Source of the DNA: an uncultured Gammaproteobacteria bacterium
GTDB taxonomy: Bacteria; Pseudomonadota; Gammaproteobacteria; Arenicellales; JAANXG01
Length of the DNA: 64,000 nucleotides
Assembly (NCBI GenBank): GCA_947258975.1
Contig: CAMYKK010000005.1
Coordinates: 84,961-148,960 of the forward strand
Direction: 5' to 3'
The notes beneath the pieces are model-generated. The model worked only from the letters and a program-made list of their open reading frames with translations. It had not been told where the DNA came from and searched no databases. Below are positions 56,463-63,336 of this stretch, piece after piece. The stretch's first letter is position 1; each line of letters opens with the position of its first letter. A program made the position numbers and the translations under genes.

Positions 56463-56595
56463 GATGTTTTACCTCCACCAAGAAACTACGACCTAATTGT
56501 ATGCCTGTACTTGCTGAGCCATTCCCGCAACAAAGGCCGTCGCCACGGACATCTTGATCTTGGGGATTGAACGGTGTTGACCGAACCGAACCTCC

Positions 56596-56674
56596 CGGGC
56601 AACCCGGCTATCTCGTCCACAACGAGACCCGTGGCTTTCCGTCCCCGCCTCGCGACGGGTTTGGCCTTAGCAAT
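56596..56674 (-). promoter_or_regulatory. Cyclic-di-GMP-I (GEMM) riboswitch aptamer
   Basis: The minus strand folds as a class I c-di-GMP aptamer. From 5' to 3': CCAAACC, a 6-base stem CCCGTC/GGCGGG capped by a GNRA loop GCGA, the conserved GGGACGGAAAGCC junction (consensus GACGCAAAGCC), ACGGG, a second stem TCTCGT/ACGAGA, then TAGCCGGGTTGCC, the tetraloop-receptor strand and 3' junction. Order, loops and conserved bases all match the family; the main deviations are a G for C in GACGGAAAG and an extra C before AAACC. The aptamer ends about 134 bases before the lipoprotein start; no clear intrinsic terminator is seen in between. Confidence 0.92.
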
Positions 56675-56680
56675 ACCTAA

Positions 56681-56686
56681 AGTATA
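56681..56686 (-). promoter_or_regulatory. -10 element for the riboswitch transcript
   Basis: TATACT on the minus strand, placing transcription start near 56674, right at the 5' side of the aptamer. The -35 is weak. It shows that the lipoprotein is transcribed separately from the GGDEF-PilZ gene upstream. Confidence 0.6.
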
Positions 56687-56720
56687 GACGAAACTACGGA
56701 CAGCAGCGCCTTACATCCCC

Positions 56721-56747
56721 AGCCCGGATATTGCACCAAGGATCCCG
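56721..56747 (-). repeat. 27-base motif shared with 60324-60350 (copy 1)
   Basis: Reads CGGGATCCTTGGTGCA then ATATCCGGGCT on the minus strand. It matches the plus-strand segment at 60324-60350 at 25 of 27 positions. It lies just upstream of the riboswitch promoter, about 47-73 bases before the predicted start. Confidence 0.8.
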
Positions 56748-56822
56748 AACCGGTCTCGATTTGCCACCCGCCGCGCTGCGATCACTTCACCCCGGCAGAC
56801 CGCCAGCGTTCGTGCGACATCC

Positions 56823-57989
56823 TTATCCGATGCTTCTCAGAAACCGTTTCAAGGTCTTTATTTCCGGATCGCGAAGCGTAAGGAATCGTGCGCCCAATTC
56901 GTATTCCCGATTCTTTTTGATTTCCCTCGAACGCGTTAGCTTTGCGTCACAGGTGAACGGTTTTTTACGGTCAGGGAACGTAAGAGACAGTTGGAGAATC
57001 TTTCCTGTTGCGAGCGCCCGGGGATAATTGAACAGCACACCGCTTTCACTGATGTTGCGCACTTCAAACAGCTCGCCGACACTCGTTGCGAGCCGAAAAC
57101 ATCCGATAATGGTTGTATTGATGCGTTCGAAATCTCGTCTTTCATGTTCGAACAAAGCCGTCCTGTTTTTCCCCTTGCTTTTGGCTACATATAACGCTTG
57201 ATCCGCCTTTCTGATTAATTCTTCAGCCGATTCCGCATCGACATCCAACGTAGCCACCCCGCCACTGATAGAAAACCGTTTGAGGGGTTGCAGATCACCT
57301 TTAGGAAATCTTCTTCTTTCAACGCCCTTGCGAATCCTTTCGGACATGACATACGCCCCCTCCTTGTTGGTCTCCGGAAGAATCAACGCAAATTCTTCAC
57401 CGCCATAGCGCGTGGGAATATCAACATCCCGTACCGATTTTTTGATAATCGCCGCAAGTTTTTTTAGCGCCATATTCCCCGCTAGATGGCCATTGATGTC
57501 GTTGTAATACTTGAAGTCATCAACGTCGCACACTACCAGGCTCAATGGAGCGTTATATCGATGAGAGCGCAATACTTCCGCCGCCAAAGCCCGCATGAAA
57601 TAGCGGTAGTTATATAGCTGGGTCAACTCATCCACAAAAGTCTCTTGTTGGGTTTTCTGGAATATTCGAATCTCGATGATCTTTGGGTTTTTTATCTTCC
57701 TATTTATATCAACGAAGTAATCGAGAAGGGCTACACGAAAATCAATGTCTCGCTTGAGGTCCTTTTGCATTGACTCCCAGTGTTGCAGGATTTCCCGCAG
57801 GTGATTCTTTGCGGTGCGTTTACTGAATTCCAGATGTGCGGTGACAAAAATGAGTTGGGGAAACACATCGTCACCATGATCATTCGCGAGCAGCGCCATT
57901 TTGTCCGCGAAAATTTGTCTGTCTCCGGAAAATCGGATGAGAAGCTTGTTGATTTCCCCTAAAACCCGGGTATTCTCATCGCCGCTCAC
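56823..57989 (-). CDS. Diguanylate cyclase with C-terminal PilZ domain
   Basis: Cytoplasmic protein of 388 residues. Residues about 1-115 are helical with no known domain. The GGDEF domain (about 115-285) has an intact active site GGEEF at 196-200 and the inhibitory I-site RDVD at 187-190, five residues before it. The C-terminal PilZ domain (about 284-388) has the c-di-GMP-binding motifs RDFER (285-289) and NISESG (312-317). So it can make, be inhibited by and bind c-di-GMP. I start at the GTG at 57989, which has a strong AGGAG upstream. It directly precedes the riboswitch-lipoprotein unit. Confidence 0.93.
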   Translation of the reverse strand: MSGDENTRVLGEINKLLIRFSGDRQIFADKMALLANDHGDDVFPQLIFVTAHLEFSKRTAKNHLREILQHWESMQKDLKRDIDFRVALLDYFVDINRKIKNPKIIEIRIFQKTQQETFVDELTQLYNYRYFMRALAAEVLRSHRYNAPLSLVVCDVDDFKYYNDINGHLAGNMALKKLAAIIKKSVRDVDIPTRYGGEEFALILPETNKEGAYVMSERIRKGVERRRFPKGDLQPLKRFSISGGVATLDVDAESAEELIRKADQALYVAKSKGKNRTALFEHERRDFERINTTIIGCFRLATSVGELFEVRNISESGVLFNYPRALATGKILQLSLTFPDRKKPFTCDAKLTRSREIKKNREYELGARFLTLRDPEIKTLKRFLRSIG

Positions 57990-58360
57990 TGAATTCTCCT
58001 CGTTTCTTGACAAAGAAATATGGAAATCAATGTACCATAGCCAGAACATCTGTTGGAGAGGATCAGTCCGGGGACACCGCGATAAATGGGGGTAACAATC
58101 AACGCTGTCCGTCAGTCTGCCGATCCAGCGCCACACATAGAACGCCCGTTATCAGGCGCGTTGCCAACGCCGACGCTATTATGCATCATGCAAGGGCATC
58201 GCTGGATTTCCGGCGCTTCGGGAGAATGATCCACACGGGATGGGCGGTCCGTAAGGCGAAAATGTTTTGATGGTCAGGTCACAGGCCAGGTAACGACCGG
58301 AATCTGTGGTCTGCCGCGATTGTTGCCACCGGCGTATTCATTGACCATGCTTAATCACAG
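57990..58360. other. Divergent intergenic region, nothing identified
   Basis: 371 bases between the GGDEF-PilZ start and the glycosyltransferase start. It must hold promoters for both genes, but I see no convincing -35/-10 pair, RNA structure or repeat, and no ORF that looks coding. Confidence 0.6.
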
Positions 58361-59242
58361 ATGACATCCAAGATTCGTAAACTCTCGTTAGTGATACCGG
58401 CTTATAACGAAGAGCAAGCCGTTTCCGGCGTGCTGAAAGCGCTGCTCGCGGCGCTCAACGGCGCCGAGCTTGCGGACTTTGAGATCCTGGTAGTGGATGA
58501 CGGATCGACGGACCGTACCAGTGAATTTGTTCAGGCCATTGAAGGCGTCACACTGATTCAACATCAACGCAACCGTGGCTACGGTGCCGCAATCAAGACC
58601 GGCATCCGCCATGCCCGTTACCCGTGGATTGCCATCACCGACGCGGACGGCAGTTACCCCAACGAACGTATACCGGAGTTGCTCGCGGCTGCCGATGATG
58701 CAGCCATGGTTGTTGGTGCGCGAACTGCCGTCGATGCCAAGCATTCATGGCTACGAAAGATTCCCAAGGCATTGCTGCGCCGGTATGCAGAATGGCTGAC
58801 TCGTACGGGCATAACCGACCTCAACTCAGGACTGCGAGTTTTTCGTTCAGACGCCGTCAAACGCGTGGTCAATCTATTACCGGATGGTTTCAGTCTCACC
58901 AGCACCTTGACCATGGCCCTGTTACATAATAATGAAAGCGTGCGCTTTGTGCCGATCGGCTACGCGGCCCGGATCGGGAAATCAAAGATTCGTCCCGTTC
59001 GCGACACCCTTAATTTTCTGATGCTGATTATTCGCACTGGCACTTACTTCGCCCCATTTCGCGTGTTCATGCCACCAGCCGCGGTTTTCTTTGTATTGTT
59101 CCTCGTGAGTGCGGTTTACGACGTCGTGGTGTTGCGTAATCTAACAGAAAAATCGCTGATCCTGTTGACCTTGAGTATGAACCTTGGCATCTACGCACTG
59201 CTTGCAGACATGATTCAGAAACAGCGCCATGAGACCTCCTAG
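58361..59242 (+). CDS. Polyisoprenyl-phosphate-type glycosyltransferase family 2
   Basis: GT2 enzyme of the dolichyl/polyprenyl-phosphate mannose synthase type: LSLVIPAYNEEQAVSGVLKA, VVDDGSTDRTSEF, then the metal-binding ITDADGSYPNERIPEL and the LNSGLRVFRSDAVKR segment. Two C-terminal membrane helices (about residues 228-255 and 262-285) anchor it, as in GtrB/ArnC-type proteins. It has 293 residues. With the methyltransferase and GtrA-type gene that follow, it suggests transfer of a sugar to lipid carrier and flipping. Confidence 0.9.
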   Translation: MTSKIRKLSLVIPAYNEEQAVSGVLKALLAALNGAELADFEILVVDDGSTDRTSEFVQAIEGVTLIQHQRNRGYGAAIKTGIRHARYPWIAITDADGSYPNERIPELLAAADDAAMVVGARTAVDAKHSWLRKIPKALLRRYAEWLTRTGITDLNSGLRVFRSDAVKRVVNLLPDGFSLTSTLTMALLHNNESVRFVPIGYAARIGKSKIRPVRDTLNFLMLIIRTGTYFAPFRVFMPPAAVFFVLFLVSAVYDVVVLRNLTEKSLILLTLSMNLGIYALLADMIQKQRHETS

Positions 59243-59256
59243 ACCCTTGCGGCCAC

Positions 59257-60045
59257 ATGGACGATCTTGATCACACTCGATGCAAAGATTCACGTCAGGT
59301 GCGCGAGCACCAGTTGTTCGATGCCATTGCGGCGCGCTACTGCTGTAAAGATCTGCTGCCGGCATCGCGGCGGGCCCGGTGGCTGCGCCTGGAGCAGACA
59401 CTGCGCGATATGCCCCTATCGTCCACGACGCAATTATTAGAAGTAGGCTGCGGCGCAGGTTTTGCCGCGCGTTACCTGCAGGGACGCTACGGATCGTATG
59501 TGGGCATCGACCAATCCGAACAGCTCATTGATCTGGCGCGCACTTACAATGCCAGCGAAGTGGCGCGGTTCCACGCCACCGACATCGCCCGGTATGAACC
59601 CGAGACGCGCTTTGGCGGAATCTTCATGATCGGCGTCTTGCATCACCTCACAGACCCTGTGAGGATACTCGAGCTGATTACCGAATGGCTGACACCCGAT
59701 GGGTGGCTGGTGGTCAATGAGCCGCAACCCGCCAATCCACTGTTCAGCTATGCACGACGTGTCCGCAAACACATACACAAAGACTACTCGACGGAGCAGG
59801 AAGAAATATCCGCCGCGCAGCTTACCGCCATGTTTACCGAAGCCGGTCTTTGCGATGTATGCGTGACACCGCAAGGCTTGTTTTCCACACCGTTTGCCGA
59901 GGTCATCATCAGACCACTACCCCTGGCAAGGTTGCTCTCAGTATCCGCCTGCGCATTGGATCGCGCGCTCGAAAAAACGGCTCGTCCCGTACTCCACCGC
60001 TTGTCATGGAACCTGATCGCCGCCGGCCGCAGCGCTCCGGCGTGA
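59257..60045 (+). CDS. Class I SAM-dependent methyltransferase
   Basis: A 262-residue methyltransferase with the SAM motif TQLLEVGCGAGFAARYLQG near residue 60 and GGIFMIGVLHHLTDPVRILE near 125. The C-terminus is less conserved, so the substrate is not determined. It starts 14 bases after the glycosyltransferase, so co-transcription is likely and a sugar, lipid or glycan substrate is plausible. Confidence 0.87.
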   Translation: MDDLDHTRCKDSRQVREHQLFDAIAARYCCKDLLPASRRARWLRLEQTLRDMPLSSTTQLLEVGCGAGFAARYLQGRYGSYVGIDQSEQLIDLARTYNASEVARFHATDIARYEPETRFGGIFMIGVLHHLTDPVRILELITEWLTPDGWLVVNEPQPANPLFSYARRVRKHIHKDYSTEQEEISAAQLTAMFTEAGLCDVCVTPQGLFSTPFAEVIIRPLPLARLLSVSACALDRALEKTARPVLHRLSWNLIAAGRSAPA

Positions 60046-60341
60046 TCCACCATGGCTAATCCGCATAGTGCACCAACGCACCTGCCTCTATTCATGGTAT
60101 GCACTGGGAGGCCCGACCCTTCACTTCCATGAAATGACGACATTCGACACTCGATGTTGCTTGGCAAGAATAGACGCGGGGCTATCCCGGCCCTGGCGGG
60201 TTCTCACACATTTGCGCCCGGCCTTCACTCGACCCATGGCATCGGCTATGCATTTCGCTCCAGCGGGGCGCCCTGCAGGCCGACACTGCGACTGCGCGCA
60301 GCGCAAGTCCCTTCGCCATCATCCGGGATCCTTGGTGCACT
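60046..60341. other. Non-coding gap before GtrA-type gene
   Basis: 296 bases with no ORF I can support. Its right end holds the second copy of the 27-base motif at 60324-60350, which overlaps the GtrA start codon. Confidence 0.55.
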
Positions 60342-60350
60342 ATGCGGGCT
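60324..60350 (+). repeat. 27-base motif shared with 56721-56747 (copy 2)
   Basis: Reads CGGGATCCTTGGTGCA then CTATGCGGGCT on the plus strand; two mismatches to the reverse strand at 56721-56747. It includes the ATG of the GtrA-type gene. Confidence 0.8.
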
Positions 60351-60764
60351 AAGGCCCCCAAGCCATTATCCGCTATCACCGGGTTTGGTTTGTTGGGCGT
60401 GGCCAGTTTCTCGCTCAATCTGGGGTTGAGCGCCCTGCTCCACGAGATGATCGGTGCATCCACGGAGTTGTCGTTCGGCATCTCGCTGACAGTGGTGTTT
60501 ATAGTAAATTTTCTCGCCTGCCGTTATCTCATCTTCGATGCCGCGGGCGGCAACCCCCTCCGGCAACTTATTGCATTTGCACTGTCATCACTGGTATTTC
60601 GCGGGATGGAATATGTTGCGTTTCTGTTGTTGCATACCGTGATAGGTATCCACTATCTGGCCGCCATCACCGCCGTTCTTGGTGTATCGGCTATCAGTAA
60701 GTTTTTGTTTTACCGCGGCGCCGTGTTCGTGGGGAACGATGACTCTAACCAACCGCGACCTTGA
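60342..60764 (+). CDS. GtrA-family flippase-like membrane protein
   Basis: A 140-residue protein with four membrane helices (about residues 10-35, 43-62, 71-93 and 101-122), the GtrA pattern. Conserved parts are FGLLGVASFSLNLGLSALLH and VVFIVNFLACRYLIFD. GtrA proteins are thought to flip lipid-linked sugars and work with GtrB-type glycosyltransferases, such as the one 1.1 kb upstream. The start overlaps a repeat and has only a weak ribosome-binding site, so the true start may lie a little later. Confidence 0.88.
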   Translation: MRAKAPKPLSAITGFGLLGVASFSLNLGLSALLHEMIGASTELSFGISLTVVFIVNFLACRYLIFDAAGGNPLRQLIAFALSSLVFRGMEYVAFLLLHTVIGIHYLAAITAVLGVSAISKFLFYRGAVFVGNDDSNQPRP

Positions 60765-60820
60765 AATTCGCTGCCGCCGGCTTCCCGGTTCGCAGCCAAG
60801 CTGCATAATTAGGCAACTGG

Positions 60821-61639
60821 CTAGCGTTCGGCCATGCCCTCATATAGATGAGTAATCGCATCCATGTTGTTGAGGATCCACTCGCTGGCATCGCTGACGA
60901 TGAGCCGGTAAGAATCCGCTGCCTTGAGATCAAGAGCCAGATCAAACCATGTCCACTGCACAGTCACTGCATCGAGTTCGCGGCGGATGTCATCAGTGTT
61001 CCTCGGTTCACTCATAAGGGTGCTCAGGGCATTGCTGAACTCGAGCTTCGCGACTTTGATCTGATTGTCGAGTTGCGGACTATCGAAATCCCACGAGTAC
61101 AGCATGTACAGCTTCGCCAATCGTTGCGATAGCATGCGTTGACGCCCAGACAAGTTGACAAGATACGCGACACGGCTCGCCTCTGATGCCTCCAGCAACG
61201 CCACGACGCGCTCGGAGGCATCTAACAAGTCCTCGCTGAGCGCTTGCAGGCGACCGGCACCGTCGCGGCTGACTGCACCCACGGCAAGCGGCTTGAACTG
61301 ATTCCAGATCTTCACCACTTGATCCAACACGATATGCGTATTCGGATTGAAGTCTTGCCGCCGCAGATACGCGAGCTGATCTTGAAACAGATTGACTGAT
61401 TCCTTTAACTGTTGATCGGCACGCTCCGGCAGCACATCGAGACCGATCTCACAATACGCTTTCACTATGCGTTGGCTCAGCATGCGCTGTCGCCCGGCAA
61501 TATTTACCGCGGCAGCCAGACCCGGGTCATCTGCATGACCGACGGGTATGTCGCCGGTCAACAGGGCGAAAACCAACAGTGCGTAACCGTATCGGAAAAG
61601 CATCGTCTTTTTAGCGTGGGTTGACTCGATTTTTGACAT
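60821..61639 (-). CDS. Exported protein with two PilJ-type (T4P chemotaxis N-terminal) repeats
   Basis: A 272-residue protein with a signal sequence (YGYALLVFALLTGDIPVGHA) and two helical units of the type found at the N-terminus of PilJ and nitrate/nitrite sensors: VNIAGRQRMLSQRIVKAYCE near residue 45 and VNLSGRQRMLSQRLAKLYML near 160. No HAMP or signalling domain follows, so it is a free periplasmic protein rather than a receptor. The ligand is unknown. The ATG at 61639 has no strong SD; an ATG twelve codons later is possible. Confidence 0.85.
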   Translation of the reverse strand: MSKIESTHAKKTMLFRYGYALLVFALLTGDIPVGHADDPGLAAAVNIAGRQRMLSQRIVKAYCEIGLDVLPERADQQLKESVNLFQDQLAYLRRQDFNPNTHIVLDQVVKIWNQFKPLAVGAVSRDGAGRLQALSEDLLDASERVVALLEASEASRVAYLVNLSGRQRMLSQRLAKLYMLYSWDFDSPQLDNQIKVAKLEFSNALSTLMSEPRNTDDIRRELDAVTVQWTWFDLALDLKAADSYRLIVSDASEWILNNMDAITHLYEGMAER

Positions 61640-61755
61640 TGAAACGGGCCGTGTCTGCCTATCATGGCGTGACTCTGATCATAATGGCAATCGTATCAGA
61701 GTTCGGGGTCGACGCTACACAATATAATTAAGCATTACCGCCGTACTATTTGCGC

Positions 61756-61908
61756 GTGTCCTATCCCAATTCGCATGACTTGCGCCAGCAACGGTTTGCG
61801 CGATGGATCGACTTAACGCGCCAGTATGTATTAGGTAGCTGTAGCAACACGAGCGTTATCAACAATCGACGTAAGACGTGTTTTCCACGCAGTCGAGAAA
61901 GTAAATAA
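61756..61908 (+). CDS. Possible small protein, 50 residues
   Basis: GTG-initiated frame divergent from the PilJ-type gene with a perfect TATAAT at 61723-61728 upstream. The N-terminus is SYPNSHDLRQQRFARWIDLT, then a Cys/Arg-rich tail. No family is recognised and no SD is evident, so this is a weak candidate. Confidence 0.25.
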   Translation: MSYPNSHDLRQQRFARWIDLTRQYVLGSCSNTSVINNRRKTCFPRSRESK

Positions 61909-62075
61909 CAACTTGAGGCATCGTAAGCTCATCGATGAGCCGGTGCGCGTCGCCCGTTATACAGATCAGTTGACGCCTGCGACTGTAGCTAACCAAGAAC
62001 GCGGGTTAGCCGTCAGCGAGTTTTCTAAATAACGCATTTCGCCTGCACCGTGGCCAGTACGTGGTCTATTCGGCG

Positions 62076-62312
62076 CTATGCTTCGAACGACACGTCGGCG
62101 TGTATCGCTTCTTGATCCCACTTGTAATTCAAATAACCGCTCACCCATCCCCTGACGTATTCCGTGCTCACAAATCCCAAGGGTTGCAGACGGTATCCCT
62201 GCGCATAACCCATATTGAATAATTCCGAATAGACAACCGTCACCCTTGTCTCCGCGGGAAACTTCCGCAGAAACGGAATATGGGGTAACAAAGGCCTCAG
62301 TTCATCAAACAC
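62076..62312 (-). CDS. Possible small protein or gene remnant, 78 residues
   Basis: GTG-initiated frame with protein-like composition (LRPLLPHIPFLRKFPAETRV, then GWVSGYLNYKWDQEA), but no Shine-Dalgarno and no recognised family. It could be the C-terminal piece of a decayed gene. Confidence 0.3.
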   Translation of the reverse strand: MFDELRPLLPHIPFLRKFPAETRVTVVYSELFNMGYAQGYRLQPLGFVSTEYVRGWVSGYLNYKWDQEAIHADVSFEA

Positions 62313-62377
62313 TTGTCAACAGTCAATTCTAAATACTTATATTTATATTTGCGATATTGGCCGGGTCTTGAGACTAG

Positions 62378-62611
62378 TCACGGCAGAAACGGCTTTATCG
62401 TAGCAATATCCGCCAGCCAGTCATAAATCAGTGTATGTCTTCGATTCACGTAATGATTCGTGAGATCGGTTCCTGCACCGGCGTTGCAGGCATCCGTGCA
62501 AAACCAAGCCGTTCCGGATCTGCGTTCAACCATCATAAGTACCTTATGTATGGAGAAAACTTTCCAGTTGGGGCCAACTCTCGATTCCAACTGCCGATTC
62601 ACGAAACTCAT
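62378..62611 (-). CDS. Possible small protein or gene remnant, 77 residues
   Basis: Frame from the ATG at 62611 with no membrane segment or known motif; the ribosome-binding site is weak (GAG nine bases upstream). It lies 65 bases upstream of the 78-codon frame on the same strand but in a different phase. Confidence 0.28.
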   Translation of the reverse strand: MSFVNRQLESRVGPNWKVFSIHKVLMMVERRSGTAWFCTDACNAGAGTDLTNHYVNRRHTLIYDWLADIATIKPFLP

Positions 62612-62722
62612 CGCTGACTCATAAAAATGTTACCGAATGTGACTGGAGTCACCATTTAGGCGCTTGCCGCCCTGCTAAGATAAAGTTTGCATGGACGCTA
62701 CGAGTAGTGTATTTGAGTTGCA

Positions 62723-62749
62723 GCCGCCATTAATTGGCGGCTTTTTTTT
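62723..62749 (+). terminator. Strong intrinsic terminator with no gene assigned
   Basis: A perfect 7-base stem GCCGCCA/TGGCGGC with a 5-base loop followed by eight T. It is read on the plus strand, yet no supported plus-strand gene lies upstream within 800 bases. A TAAGAT at 62676-62681 could be a weak -10 for a transcript of about 60 bases. Confidence 0.85.
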
Positions 62750-63336
62750 GTGCCCCCGTGTTGGTTGCTGCTCCGTTTTATTTTTTAATTATCAGATGGT
62801 TAGAGGCGTTTTTGGAACAATTGAGCGCTGCCTGAAATTAACCCATCGAGCCTAACCGCCCGTTGGTCATCACTGAATGCTTCGCGTAATTCTGCCCCGC
62901 GTCGAAACATCAGCCAGGCAAGTGGCCATGCTCATGTCGATGTTACAAAACGTATCGCTATGCGGTGACCGTGTACGTCGGATAAATCGATCGTTTTTGA
63001 AGCAATGCGCGCGGATTACGAACGTAAGCGCGCCGCATCGCACGAATGATGGGGTCTACTCTTTGCTTGTTGTTCTCATGTCGGGTAATTCTTTAGGCAA
63101 ACTGATTGAAAATCGCAAATATGTGATGGTTGGTCGCATCAATCAGCAGCCAACCTCACATCACAATCAGTTCTTAAACCCGGTAGTTGCATAAATACGT
63201 TGGTGATTGTAGAGGAAACTGTTTTATTTGGTGACTTTGCTCGATATGGCGATGCTGTTGCTGGAGTTCACCAATAGTGCGGTCCAGAAAATATAAAAAA
63301 GTGAGATCAGAAAATAGTTTGCAGTGATAAAAAAAC
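62750..63336. other. AT-rich intergenic region before insertion sequence
   Basis: No supported gene. A 105-codon plus frame at 62877-63194 lacks a ribosome-binding site and family-like composition. An imperfect inverted repeat around 63120-63165 is the only structure noticed. Confidence 0.5.

Noticed and set aside
62877..63194. 105-codon plus-strand frame
   Set aside because: No ribosome-binding site, no recognisable domain and it lies in AT-rich DNA next to an insertion sequence.
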